Source: Tetracentron sinense (taxonomy: Eukaryota > Streptophyta > Magnoliopsida > Trochodendrales > Trochodendraceae). Taken from it: DNA of 64,000 bases. The DNA lies in NCBI GenBank assembly GCA_015143295.1, contig CM026560.1, positions 8,744,501 to 8,808,500 of the forward strand, written 5' to 3'. Shown one piece after another: positions 9,666 through 20,834 of this stretch. The stretch's first letter is position 1. Each line of letters starts with the position of its first letter. The notes below the pieces were generated by a model. It was not told the origin of the DNA, ran no database searches, and saw nothing but the letters and a program-made list of their open reading frames with translations. Both the position numbers and the translations under genes were made by a program.

Positions 9666-10702
9666 TCATTCACCTCTAATCAATCTAACATTTCCCAAAC
9701 CTATTTCATCAATTAAAAAAAGAGAGCTAAGACGAGGAAGGCTATCATGATTAGGATAAATTTCACCTGAAAGCTGAATATTACAACCATGATTAGCAAG
9801 AAAATCAGCCAACATATTAGCTTCTCTAAAAATGTAAGTAATTGAGGAGCAAATATTCATCACTTGATAGAGCTTTTTATTCCAATACCACATATTCCAG
9901 GAATGACTATAAGCACCCTTCCATGCTTCCATAAGAGTTTTAGCTTCAGATTCAACTTCCACCTGAAGATAACCAAGCCTTCGACAAAGCATAAGACCAT
10001 CAAGAAGAGATCTAGACTCAGCCACATAATTAGTGCAGTGACCCTAAAAAGCATAAAAACAAGCAATCATCACTCCAAAATGGTCTCGAATAATTCCTCC
10101 ACCTGTTATACACGAATTACCTTTGGAAGCATCATCCACATTTAGTTTTATGCTGCCTTGGGGGAGGCCGGAGCCATTTGACATGAGAGATAATGGTTCT
10201 TTGATGAGGAATAGAGATCCTAATGTTAATAATAGAAAGATCCATGGACATTCTGTTAGGTAAGGATCCCATCTCAGCCATCCATTTCTGAATTCTTTCA
10301 ATGATAACACCATATGGATTTTCTGTTAGGTAAGGATCCCATCTCAGCCATCCATTTCTAAATTCTTTCAATGATAACACCAGAAGGCTTGTGCACATCT
10401 TTAAATCTATGAGAGCATCTTTCTTTCCAGATCTCCCAAATAATAATAAGATGAAGCAAAATAAGGACCTCATCATGACGTCAATCTGATGCTTTAAACC
10501 ATCTCATAATGAAGCATTGAATGTTATCACTAGATTGAGGAAAAATAGAGCATAGGCTACCAAAGTACCTCCAGATCACACCTGCAATGTCATTTTGAAA
10601 AAGGAGATGAGATAAAGTTTCAATACTTGAGCACAACAATAACAACAACTAGCTAATGGAATGCCCACAGATTGAACCATATAATCAATGGGTACAACTT
10701 CA
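9666..10702 (-). pseudogene. LINE ORF2 C-terminus: zf-RVT tail and RNase H
   Basis: Minus-strand remnant of an L1-type LINE. The upstream end encodes a zf-RVT-like segment (VQSVGIPLAS, CCAQ, SHLLFQ) and the downstream part an RNase H fold: KLNVDDASKGN (first Asp), YVAESRSLLDG (Glu), VESEAKTLMEAW (relatives usually have Asp where this has Glu) and REANMLADFLANHG (Asp). One TAG sits at about 10041 in a Gln context and a frameshift near 10170. A 70-bp tandem duplication lies at 10251-10382. The frame joins directly to 12924-13898 if the solo LTR and one TSD copy are removed. Confidence 0.8.
10251..10382. repeat. 70-bp tandem duplication within the LINE
   Basis: Copies start at 10251 and 10321, both with ttctgttaggtaaggatccc and nearly identical through tttcaatgataacacc. 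It duplicates coding sequence of the LINE spacer between zf-RVT and RNase H and breaks the frame. Confidence 0.85.
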
Positions 10703-12923
10703 TGAAAGTATGCCTCTTTTTACTTTTAGCAAAACAGTTCTTGGGGGGCATACATCGAATCCCAAGATCTGACTAAGGTTCTAATTGATTTTATTCAGTG
10801 AGAGTAAAAATCACAATCACCTTTGCGACTTTGAAATTGTTAAGTCAATTCCACGATAGAATGCTAGACCGGCAAAACTTCACAAGCGTCAAGTCTCCTT
10901 CGCAATCCATACGGATCTTCTTTTTCTTTAAAGCTTTCTCTAATGGAAGCTAATGGCCCTTCCAAATATCCAGCTCTAGGATCTTGAAATAAAGATCCAA
11001 TCTTTATTGATCAAGAACCTTTCTTGATAAATAAAACCCTTGATATTCTTCTTCTATTTCCAAAACTAGAAAACAAGAGAAGAAAGGGGAGGGGAGGTGT
11101 GACCGTACACCTTGGGAGAGGGAGGCTTGGGCGTGAGGTTTGAGGAGAGGAGAGGAGAGGAGAGGAGAGAGATTTCCAAAATCTGGAAATTAATTAATTG
11201 TCCACATGCTTGGATGTCCACCTCTATTTAAAGGGTTTACTTGGTTGCTTGCAACCAAAGTATCCTAATCCTTATCCAATAAGGATTCCTCAATTGTTTC
11301 CTTTTTGATTTCTCCTTTCATTAATTATGATTAATCAAAATAGAAACTAACCTTATCTATTAGTAACCAACTAACCTTATCCTTATCCTAATCCAATTAG
11401 GATTCCTTGATTAGCAAGAAACTAATAGAATCCTTGTCCAATAAGGAATCTTTAATTAGTAACTAACTCTAACTAACTAACTAACCTTATCCAATAAGGA
11501 TATTAGTTATTAGATACTATTTAAATAATAATAACAATTATTATTATTAATACCTCCATGAAGTGGGCGTCCCACCCTAGGTGGGCCCCACTCCACATGC
11601 CCCCAATGGGTTCTAAACCCTATTGGTCACTTTACTTGATCTTTTATCATAATCCCCAATGGGTCCTACCCATTTGGTTTTTCACATCTAATGTGATTCC
11701 ACCTTTTAGAGTTTCACTATACCATATAGTGATTACTTAGAGAAATTAATTAATTTAATTATTTAATTAAATTAAATACTTTAAGAAAGTCCTTGTGTGT
11801 GGGATCTAAATGGATCTCCTGTTTCTGGTTGTGTGACCAAGTATTCAACCTTTTGGTTAAAGCATTGTTACTAGGAAACACCTTTCCTATACTCCATTAG
11901 GATTATAGAATGTCATCTATATCCCTAGACTTCCACCAATCACAATTAATGTCCATTAACACAATGTGATTAACCTCCAGAAAATAGGGAATTACTTGCA
12001 GGTATTTTCTATCTCAAGATTTGTTCATAGATGTGTCCCTCCACTTCCAATATTGTTATAAGCTTATAGGACAATATCTAATACTGTCTTTAATCCCTGG
12101 CTTATATTGAGAACCCATTCTCTTTGATACTTTTAGTCAAACTTGGACTTTCGAAACATTTTAGAAATTCTTTAAAAGAAATAATAATAATAATTACATT
12201 TCTTTTATATAGAAAATAAACTCCTCAATAAAACCATTTCATCGATAAATACCAGCGCTGGGTTTTTCAAGTCTGGTTTTGACAAGTATCAACTCAATAA
12301 TATTTACTCTGTAAGAGTAGTGGAATCCTTATTGAGTGTACACACACTTCTTCTAATATAGTCTACATAACCCAACGAGCTCGTATTTAGTTCGGTGTGT
12401 TGGACATTGATGATTGGCTACATCAAAGTTATATAGGCAAATATTAGAGAAGATGTCGACCTCTTAGGTTAAGGATAATCTGTCAAATGGACTACCCTAA
12501 ATATAAACAGTATATTTCTAAGGGTATCTACTGAGTGATCCTATTACAATATAAGTACTTCTTACTTATATCCACATCTTAGTCAAGAGACCCTTCTCTC
12601 AGTGATTGAGATGCATCACTCCATCATATGGAACTAACAATGTATAAGTTATTAGGAATACATTGTCCAGATGTATCCTGATTAACTTAGAACAATTTTA
12701 GGTCTACAAGGAACCGAAAAAACCATCTCTTTAGCAATCAGTTATCAACTAAATGGATAGTTTTCCTACAATGTTACCTAAAGGACAAAGTAGTCTCATC
12801 CAATGAGATACTTTTGATATATTACCCAATGTAGAAGACAATGTGTGAATGTAAAATATGCATTTATTGATTAAATAGATAAATACAATTCTGGAATGGC
12901 TTTCGTGGGCATATATGTCAACA
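10703..12923 (-). repeat. Solo LTR of the LARD family, inserted in the LINE
   Basis: TG...CA-bounded (plus strand tgaaagtatgcc...atatatgtcaaca), 2221 bp, and alignable along its length with the LARD LTRs at 40494 and 50432. It is flanked by a perfect 5-bp TSD, CTTCA, at 10698-10702 and 12924-12928. No internal domain is present. Orientation (minus) comes from the full element at 40494-52616. The CCAAT palindrome array is at about 11270-11510. Confidence 0.9.
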
Positions 12924-13094
12924 CTTCATACATTACCTTCCAACCAAAAATTTGAATTTTTTTTAGAATTATATTATTCCAAACATACCAGGTCCATTCT
13001 TTTCGAAGAGAAGAATATCTAAGATACTCCCAAGCTGATTTAACTGAAAATTTACCTTTAGGACATATGTTCCAAATGAAAGCATCTTCGGAGT
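12924..13094 (-). pseudogene. LINE ORF2 zf-RVT segment (between solo LTR and SINE)
   Basis: The minus strand encodes AFIWNICPKGKFSVKSAWEY, then EWTWYVWNNIILKKIQIFGW and KVMYE. This is the zf-RVT/linker region of plant LINE reverse transcriptases, uninterrupted by stops. It continues in frame across the SINE (upstream) and across the solo LTR (downstream) once each insert and one TSD copy are removed. Confidence 0.8.
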
Positions 13095-13282
13095 TTAATT
13101 GAACTGTTTTTTTTTTTGGTTCGAGATATACGTTTAGGCCGCAACGCCAGGTTAGGTGTTAGTATCTGTTCAGTTAGTGGGCGGGTGGAGAGTATATATA
13201 AATTCCCACCCTCTCGGGGATGGAACCCAGTACCTCCCCCCAAAGCAGGGGATACACTACCACTGGGACGAAGCCCTGATGT
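13095..13282 (-). mobile_element. tRNA-derived SINE in the LINE
   Basis: A 188-bp insert flanked by a perfect 16-bp TSD, AAAGCATCTTCGGAGT (13079-13094 and 13283-13298). On the minus strand it begins ACATCAGGGCTTCG. It has an A-box-like TCGTCCCAGTGG (13260-13271) and a B-box-like GGTTCCATCCC (13217-13227). It ends in an A tract (T11 at 13107-13117) plus a 12-bp AT-rich tail. A RNA pol III promoter with target-primed integration is the usual SINE pattern. I do not assign a named family. Confidence 0.85.
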
Positions 13283-13298
13283 AAAGCATCTTCGGAGT

Positions 13299-13898
13299 CA
13301 GTAGTAAAGAAACCTGCAGATCTAATATCTATCTTAAGAGAATCAGGTAAATAATCAGTAACAAGGCTGAAGTCCCATCTAGAATTACCATCAAGCATAT
13401 CCGAAATAAAGGGAAAAACATGGGGAATGTTAATAGAATTAATAATAAGAGGAACATCTCAAACCAACAATCAACCCAAAACTTGATTTTGGATCCATCT
13501 CCAATTAAAGCTGTCGAATTACAACCACATCCTTACAAATTTGGGATATTTGAGTCCAAGTTTTAGAAGAACTTGGACGAGGAGAAGCGTACCAAATATG
13601 ATTGAATTGGAATTTATAATTAAAAAACCTAGACCAAAGAGTATCAGAATTATAGAGCTTCCAAGCTTGTTTCATTCTAAAAGCGGAAGAAAATCCATGC
13701 ATTTTCCTAATACCCAAACCACCTTCCAAATGTTGAAGAGCACAAGCTTTCCAATTAATCCAATGTTTCTTTTTGGAATCCATCTTATTGTTCCATATTT
13801 TTTTTTGCTAGGGATCTATCAATGAGGTCAGTGATAGCTTTAAGAACATGAATCCCAGCTAAATGTAAAGTCCATGTTTTTGTATTGGCATATTCCGG
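13299..13898 (-). pseudogene. LINE ORF2 RT C-terminal fragment
   Basis: Minus-strand segments include HLAGIHVLKAITDLIDRSLA, HWINWKACALQHLEGGLGIR, FSSAFRMKQAWKLYNSDTLW and DYLPDSLKIDIRSAGFF. This is the RT thumb/C-terminal region of plant L1-like elements, leading into zf-RVT. The N-terminal RT and endonuclease are missing because the copia LTR at 13899 truncates it. Frame changes near 13505 and 13790 show decay. Confidence 0.8.
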
Positions 13899-15378
13899 TG
13901 TCAAAACAAGTGAGTCTAGGTGTCTAGGTATGTTCTTGTGTCGTTGCCTTCAACCATCCACGACAAGTGAAGTTGAAGACCGAAGAAGACCCGTTGAAGT
14001 CTAGGTTGATCATTTCCTTCATAGGATGGTAAGTGACCTAGATACCATACTACCATAGGTGAGATTTGACCTAGAATTATCCTAACATGATGCCTTAGGT
14101 GGTAGGTGACCTAGACTAACCATACGGACCCTAAGTGATGAGATAAACAGTGTAAAACTTGTTTTAAATTCTGAAATTTTTTAAAAAACCAAGGTTACTT
14201 GTTTTGAGCATATCTCACAAACCGTAGCTCAGATTTTACTCGATAATATGTCAAAACAACCGCGTCAAAAAGAGCTCCAATTTTTGTGAAGGGTGTGAGA
14301 CCCAAAAACAAAGTTTGAAATTCGGGTTGGCACCTCAGGGTCAACCCTGACCATTTTGGGTCGACCCTGGGTATAGCAAGATTTGTACCAGGTTTTTTGG
14401 CAGAGAGTAGTTTTTGTGAGGGTCGACCCTGAGGACCATCCGGTCGACCGAAAGGCACCATCCGGTCGACCGAATGTGCCCCATGGGTTGACCCTGATAT
14501 GGGTTTTTTCCAAATCCGGTTTTTTGCTAATTTAGCTATTTTGGCACTTTCCTTCTTGGGTTTTAGCAACTTTTAAACCATGTTTTTTATTCCCTATAAA
14601 GCTAGAACCCTTCCACTTCGTGAAAAAGAACTTAGGAAGTGTGTGGAGAGGGTTTTTAAGTTTCTCCAAAGGTCATGAAACCTATGAAACATATTGTTCT
14701 CCTCCCCTTTTGTTAGTGCATTAAACCTAGAGATTTCAAGCCAAAAGTTCCAATATTGCTTGTTTGGACTTGTCGTTTGAAGGAGTCCATCTAAGTATTG
14801 ATTTCTATCAAACCATCAACCCGTTCTGGATAGAACACCTTGGCCAGAGTATTCCGGAGCCTTTCCGAAGGAGATCGATCCGAGAAGGATCGTGGTAGAG
14901 TGATTTGGTCGGTGGATTCCGAAGCCTTCATTGACGGAGATCGATCAGAAGATCATGGACAGTTTCAGAGACAAAGAGAAGTACGAGCGGCTGCGGTTGA
15001 TCACGGGACTTGAGAGTACATGGTGACTTTTCGAGGCGTGGAGGACTATGAACTGAAGGATCGTGGTGTCGAGTCCAAAGGAGTTAAGTTCGAGTCTTGT
15101 AAGTTCTTGTTTACTTTGTCTTAGTGGATTCTCATGGCTGGACTAGGTCCCGTGGTTTTTCCCGGAAGGGTTTCCACGTAAAAATCCTTGTGTTGTAGTT
15201 TGCTTGGTTTTCTATTTCCACACTTAAATTTTATCATCCCTTAAGCTAATAACTTAATTATTTAAAATCATCAAAAAGGGTAAATAGACTTATAGGAAGC
15301 CCTAACCATCCCCTCGAACTTGTAGATTCTCAACTCAAACATAGATTTGAGGTTCACCGAATTGTATTTGTTTTTCCA
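13899..15378 (+). repeat. 5' LTR of the copia-type gag element
   Basis: It begins TGTCAAAACAAG at the LINE breakpoint and ends ...TTTTTCCA, 2 bp before the PBS; 1480 bp. A TATA-like CTATAAAG lies at about 14593. Four GTCGAC-centred palindromes lie upstream at 14358-14472. There is no second LTR in the window, so the ends rest on TG...CA and PBS spacing. Confidence 0.65.
14358..14472. promoter_or_regulatory. GTCGAC palindrome cluster in copia LTR U3
   Basis: Palindromes GGGTCGACCC (14358), AGGGTCGACCCT (14419), CGGTCGACCG (14441) and CGGTCGACCG (14463) lie within 115 bp, about 120-235 bp upstream of the TATA-like box. They are possible enhancer sites. Confidence 0.45.
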
Positions 15379-15380
15379 AT

Positions 15381-15392
15381 TGGTATCAGAGC
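15381..15392 (+). other. Primer binding site of the copia element
   Basis: TGGTATCAGAGC matches the initiator-Met tRNA 3' end, 2 bp after the LTR terminal CA. The gag start follows about 50 bp downstream. Confidence 0.85.
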
Positions 15393-15441
15393 GGGTTCAC
15401 TAAATTATTAGTGTGATCTTGTTTCATTATTTTTGGTGAAT

Positions 15442-17304
15442 ATGAATCTCCAAAGAGAGAGAGGATCCATCTCTTGTCCCCCATTATTTGATGGGAATAA
15501 TTATGCTTATTGGAAAGCTCGAATGAGAGCGTTTCTAAAATCATTAGATGAGAGAGTATGGTTCTCCATTGAACAAGGTTGGACCCATCCAACAAAGACT
15601 ATAAATGACCAGACCATCCCTAAACCTTCTTCTGAATGGACCAATGGGGAACTTGAAAGTTATAGATGGAATAGTAAGGGTCTAAATGCAATTTTCGTTG
15701 CTGTCATACTCGAAAAATTTTGACGTATTTCTACATGTGACACTTCGAAGGAGGCATGGGACATTCTTCAAATCACCCATGAAGGGACTACAACTGTCAA
15801 GATCTCCAAACTTCAATTGCTAACCTCTAAGTTTGAAAAGTTGATAATGGATGAGAATGAAACTTTTGATACTTTTTATGCTAATATGAGTGACATTGTC
15901 AATTCTAGTTTCAATCTAGGGGAAAGAATTCCAGAGTCCAAAATTGTTAGAAAAATTTTGAGATCTCTACCTAAGAGATTTCGATCAAAGGTCACCGCCA
16001 TCGAGGAGAGCAAAAATGTTGATGCTCTCAAACTTGAAGAGTTGATTGGTTCTCTCCAAACCTATGAGTTACATCTGAACCCATCTAAGAAACCAAAATC
16101 CATTGTCTTGAAGTCCATCAAGGAGTCCATAGATGGCTCAGATAGTGACTCTAAGGATGAAGAAGAAGAGTTGGCTTTGTTTGCAAAGAAATTCAGAAAA
16201 TTTTTGAAACTTCATAAGAGATTTAATCCGAAAAGATAAAAATATTTTGAAAAGCCCAAGTCCAAGCACTTTGAAAACAAGAAATATTTTAAAAGTGTGG
16301 ACAAGAAATCCCAAGGTGTTCAATGCTATAAATGTCAAGGCTACGGCCATATTGCCACTGAGTGATCTAATAAGAAAAGATTTAAGGGCAAGGCAAGGGA
16401 TAACAGTGAATCTGAATTTGAGGAATCAGATAGTTCTTCTTGTGAGGAGACTAGGGGTTATGTGGCCTTCACTGCATCCTTATCTGGGATTGAGAAATCT
16501 TTTTCAAATGTTGTGAGTAACCAACAATGTAGTGATGGTGAGGAGGATGAAGAGAGTCAGAATGACTCAGATTCGGAGGGAGAGCTTGAGGCAGTCTATG
16601 ATGAACTATTTCAAGAATGCCTAGAGCTAAAAAAGGTTCAGTTTTCCATGTCTAAAAAGATCAAATCTATTGAAATAGAAAAAGATGCCTTAGACCAAGT
16701 GGCTTCGGGGTTGAGAGCTCTTGTGTTACAGCTTGAGGAAGAGAAGGCTTCCCTCCTGGCCAAGACTCAGATTTTTGAATCTGAATTACATGTCTGTCTT
16801 GATGAAAAGACAAGTCTTAAAATCAAGTTGGCTGATCTTGAGCAAAATCAGAGGTGTGGAGATATAAAGGGAACTCCATCCACCTCGAACACTCAGCCTG
16901 GTGCTAAAAGGCACCCTCCTGCTAAAGGGAAAGACCCTTCTACTCAGAAATTCATTCCTACATGTCATAACTGGGGAGTGAAGGGTCATATTAAGCCTCG
17001 ATGTCCTAAACTTCGAAGAATGCCCAATCATGGTTTTGAGAACCATAAGAACTTTAATGGGAATCTTCAAAGGAGAGTTGAGGTCCTAGTGGAGAAGTCT
17101 AGGAGTTTGTGTGAAGATGTAATGAAGATGGCTCACAACTCTAGACAATGGCATGGTTATGACACTCCTCATGCTAGATATAGAGGAGGTAACAGGGAGA
17201 ACCATAATGCCCGCCATAATTCTAGGACTCAATCCTGGAAAAGGAGGAATAGGAGGAAGAGGCAAAAGGTCATACCTATCTCAACTAATATGGTTAGAGA
17301 CTAA
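15442..17304 (+). pseudogene. Copia (SIRE-like) gag, three stops
   Basis: One frame of about 620 codons from the ATG at 15442 (an in-frame TTG lies at 15433). The N-terminal part, PPLFDGNNYAYWKARMRAFL, followed by KLQLLTSKFEKL, is the copia gag (UBN2-type) fold. Next comes a zinc knuckle CYKCQGYGHIATE (about 16324), whose last Cys is a TGA, then an acidic Ser-rich stretch. A coiled coil follows (about 16600-16860, many EKDAL/QLEEEKASLL heptads). A second knuckle, CHNWGVKGHIKPRC (about 16966), has its second Cys changed to Trp. Stops: TGA at about 15721, TAA at about 16237, TGA at about 16363. The double-knuckle plus coiled-coil layout is like SIRE/Maximus gag. No protease, integrase or RT follows. 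Confidence 0.8.
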
Positions 17305-18185
17305 AGGGTCAATCAAACTTCTAAAACCATTTAGGTGAGAAAGGAAGACTTGAAGGGCTTCACTTAGCCCGTGCCTGTCATAACCTAGGGGGTGTTGTTA
17401 GTGATATATCTTATCCTAGTGCTATGCTATATGTGTATACTAGTAGTTTTTCTTTTTACTAGTATTTATTTACTTTGGTATGTTTTTCTATTTTCTTTAT
17501 TTTGAAAAATCCAAAAACATTGAAAAACCATAAAATCCAAAAAGATTTTTTTTCATGTTGCCCTTGTTTGACTTGCATGATCTGCATTCCTTGTGTGATC
17601 TTTATTTCTATACACATCCTGGGTTGAACATGAGTTTGTTACTGATTGAGGATATATCACCTGTATAGTCTCTTGGTTAGGCTGAAAATTAGACCGGTTT
17701 TACCTTGAACAGTTAGAGACTTATTCATGTGTGTATGCTTTACAAATTTCACATGCACTCTGACTGATTCTATTGAGAGGTCTATTTTCTAATCTGTAGG
17801 TGTATGACTTATCCCAATAGTGTGACCTTGGATGACCAATCTAGAATGACCATTTTGTTAGTCATCCCCATTTTGTGTATCCTCCATGAGCTAAAATTGT
17901 TGCAATAAAAAGGGCTACCTACTGGGATAGTGTGAAAGTCACTATTAGATGCAAACAGTATGAAATGGCTACCTAGGCGGACAGTAGGTATCTATCTGGG
18001 TAACTAGAGTGAAAGCCCCTACTGCTAATAGCCAGGACTACCTACCTAGATAGTGTGAAAGCCATCATTGTATGAAAAGATATGATCAGATAAAGATCAT
18101 CAAAAGAAATCTTACAAAATGGAGGTATTTGACCAAAAATAAAAGAAAAATATTGAGTCAAATAAAATGGATAAAGGAGCACTAT
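17305..18185 (+). other. Non-coding 3' region of the copia element
   Basis: The WVRKEDL-type segment that normally leads to protease is present but broken (about 17330-17360). Sequence then turns AT-rich with runs such as aaatccaaaaacattgaaaa. At 17908-18070 there are three degenerate copies of a gctacct...gatagtgtgaaag unit. No pol motifs are visible. The region is cut by gypsy element C at 18186. Confidence 0.5.
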
Positions 18186-18449
18186 TGTAGAGCCCCGAAA
18201 CTTTTTGTATATGTCTTGGAATGCGTGTCAAGACAGGATACCTTTGTAATCTCAATTTCATGAAATGATAATTTGAAAACTTAGATAATTGTCTCAAGGA
18301 TGCTATAATTAATTAAATAAATTATTTGATAAAGCCTATAAGCTCTAAAGGGGTCCTAGTCAGGTTTAGAAGATGTTAGAATAGAAGTAGAATGGGTCCA
18401 AATAGTAGGAATGGGTGAAAAATGGTCTCAGTGTCAAAACCTGTAGAGC

Positions 18450-18640
18450 ACCGATCGCTAGATCATTTTCAGCGATCGATCGATCCAAAACCGATCGATT
18501 GAAGGCTATTGACTGGTGCACTTTTTTGTATGGGAAAATTTTCCAGAGAGTATGTTTTTGACCGATTGCTCAGTCAAGAACACCGATCTCTCGGTAGGCA
18601 ACCGATCGATCAGTCATAACCACTGATTACTCGGTCCCTC
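18450..18640. promoter_or_regulatory. CGATCGATCG palindrome cluster in element C U3
   Basis: Multiple degenerate copies of ACCGATCG(A/C)TCGGT in about 190 bp. The same cluster recurs in the 3' LTR (25921-26066) and in solo LTRs at 35490-35690 and 41462-41652. In the 34027 LTR it lies just upstream of a TATA box, which points to a U3 regulatory role. Confidence 0.5.
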
Positions 18641-19524
18641 GCGTTTTTGCAAAATTTTCATTAAGGGTGTTTTCATCTTTTGGCATTTCACACATGCCTT
18701 AAAGGCTTTGCCCGAGCATTTGAGGGTTCACAAACCCTAAGTAGAGACTTTGAGAGATAGAGAAAGAGGAGAAGGAGATTTTAAACCTAGGGTTTGCCTT
18801 TGAGAAGAAATCAAAGGGGTTTGAAGACCCTAGATCACTTCAAGCTCGTTTTCCTCAAGTTCAAGATTCAAGTTCGTCCAAGCTAGGGCAGTAACTCACA
18901 GACGTTTTGTAAGGGATTTCTTTCCTCATTTGTCAAGGTCGGTACTTTTTGCTACCCTCCTAGTTCATACCTCTTTCCTTTTCTTCTTCTTTGTTATTTT
19001 CCCTAATGTATGAACCTAATGGGATGAATGGATAGTTGGTGGATGTGAATGGGCGATTGGATGCCGGGTGTATAGTTGTGATGAATGAAATGGGGAGGGC
19101 ATTGTATCCATAATGAACATACATGTGTGATGTGAGCATCAACCCACCTAAAAAATCATGATATAGGTTTAATAAATAATGAACGCACCCCATGTTTGAT
19201 GAAATGCCAAGGTGACTAAAATGAATCATAAATTAAGAAATGCATGCTTAATTAATTATGAAAATTGCTAGGGCCTATGATAGTGTGCTTTCTTAATTCC
19301 CCTAATATGGCATGAATATTGACTTGCTCCAATTATTGATGTCATATGTATTGTGAATTACCCAAATGTCATATTTGAATTCAAATGCAAGTATGTACAC
19401 AATTCCACGAGCACGGCATGCATGACATGATTTACCGAGGTTTTCAAGAATGAAAATTAGAGGTGGGACATATCCTACGATATGTTTTACCTCACTGTTG
19501 GCAAGAAAAAGACTCGCATGCATA

Positions 19525-19790
19525 AGAAGGGTTTCCCTTCCCTCGCAAGAGCATTTAGGAAGAAGGGTCTCCCTTCCCTCACAAGTAGTTTATTTTCTAA
19601 GCAAGCAAGATACATGGCATGGCAAGCATGAGCATTTAGGAAGAAGGGTCTCCCTTCCCTCACAAGTAGTTTATTTTCCAAGCAAGCAAGATACATGGCA
19701 TGGCAAGCATGAGCATTTAGGAAGAAGGGTCTCCCTTCCCTCACAAGTAGTTTATTTTCCAAGCAAGCATGACATGGCATGACACGACAA
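19525..19790. repeat. 81-bp repeats with GAAGGG-CCCTTC hairpins (element C LTR)
   Basis: Units start at 19551, 19632 and 19713 (81-bp period), each with the perfect hairpin GAAGGG-TCT-CCCTTC. A preceding copy at about 19527 has a TTT loop. The related LTR at 52663-52800 has GAGGGG-TCT-CCCCTC as well, a compensatory stem change. Confidence 0.75.
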
Positions 19791-20020
19791 GACAAGATAG
19801 ACAAGACAAGTTTTAAAGCACGAAAAGGGTATTTTAAGTCAAGTCAAGTGCACGACTATTTTATGAGTTTTATCGGCTTTTCTGTAATGCAAGCATGAAT
19901 ATAAATTGCTTTACTTCCTTGTTATGATATGAATTGTTTTCAGCATTATAATATGAATTGTTCTCTGCTTTATATATTGCTATGGTTATGCTATGACTGT
20001 TGGTTAGTATTTGGTACACG

Positions 20021-20039
20021 CTGAGTATTCCATGCTCAA
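20021..20039 (+). other. Conserved LTR hairpin (element C, slightly decayed)
   Basis: CTGAG-TATTCCATG-CTCAA. The loop is identical to other copies; the last stem base has changed (CTCAG to CTCAA). Confidence 0.5.
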
Positions 20040-20050
20040 CCGTACTTCTT

Positions 20051-20170
20051 ATGTTGGCAGGTGATAGTGGAGCAGCTACTCCTTTTGACATCTGTGCTCC
20101 GAGTCCTTGGGTGGAGGAGGAGTATGTCGAGGAACCTGTGGAGGAACCTCCGGTAGAGGCTTATTATTAA
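20051..20170 (+). other. LTR micro-ORF (element C copy), 39 codons
   Basis: ATG TTG GCA GGT ... TAA. It encodes MLAGDSGAATPFDIC and PWVEEEYVEE, with a Pro/Glu-rich tail. Against the 53145 copy there are no indels. In codons 15-36 about six of eight codon differences are synonymous, as expected under protein-level constraint. Starts 12 nt after the hairpin. No known domain; too short for a confident gene call. Confidence 0.5.
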
Positions 20171-20485
20171 AGGTGGTAGATTCTGAGTGAATAGCTGTGG
20201 GTGAGTGAGAGAGATATATTCATGTATTTTGGTGGGCCTGTCCACATTTTCTTTTGTGTGATTTCTTTTTGTACAAACTTAGATCATATATATGTATATA
20301 CACAGAGGTTTTTGGTTAAGTCTTCCGCTGTGCTTTATAGTTTATGTTTCCGCTATTATTGTCCTCTATTGTGTATGCTCCAGGTGTGTTGCAGGTTATT
20401 TTGGTCAAGCAAGTAGTGCAAGTTATGATGAGTCATCCAAGATTCACTCTAACTCCTAGGGTGGGTTTTGGGTCTCGACAAGAAG

Positions 20486-20498
20486 TGGTATCAGAGCC
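20486..20498 (+). other. Primer binding site of element C
   Basis: TGGTATCAGAGCC, 5 bp after the LTR end. The region 20481-20834 is the untranslated leader between LTR and gag; I see no further features in it. Confidence 0.9.
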
Positions 20499-20834
20499 TA
20501 GGCTTTAGGTCTCTAGGGTCACTTAGAATCTAATACCACGGCTTGACAAGAGCATATGTTAGGAAACAAGTTAGGAAGGAAGTAAGTCGGAAGCGAGTCA
20601 TGTTCCAAGTATAAGACTAAACTTTAGTCTTAGTCTAAATGGTTGTCTCAACCAAGTACGGGTCTTAGGAACGCTAGAACGCCAAAGTATAATATCATAA
20701 ATACTCTGATGACTTGATGCGATGTATATTATATTATACAAATAATGCCACTTGAATTATTATGAAATGGAAATGCTATAAATTGTGGTTTCAAGTTAGA
20801 CTCATGTGGTGCTATTGTTCTCAGGACTTTAGTC

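Larger units (their letters stand above)
18186..20480 (+). repeat. 5' LTR of gypsy element C
   Basis: TGTAGAGCCCCG...GGGTCTCGACA, 2295 bp, with the PBS 5 bp later. Its first 450 bp repeat at 25657. In order it holds: a GATCGATC palindrome cluster (18450-18640); a region matching other gypsy LTRs; 81-bp repeats containing GAAGGG/CCCTTC hairpins (19551-19790); the CTGAG hairpin; and the micro-ORF. Confidence 0.9.

Noticed and set aside
13217-13271. A functional tRNA gene.
   Set aside because: A and B box-like sequences are present but no cloverleaf can be drawn, and the TSD with A-tail identify a SINE.
18072-18263. Small ORF across the copia/gypsy junction.
   Set aside because: It spans the insertion point of element C's LTR and has no coding similarity.
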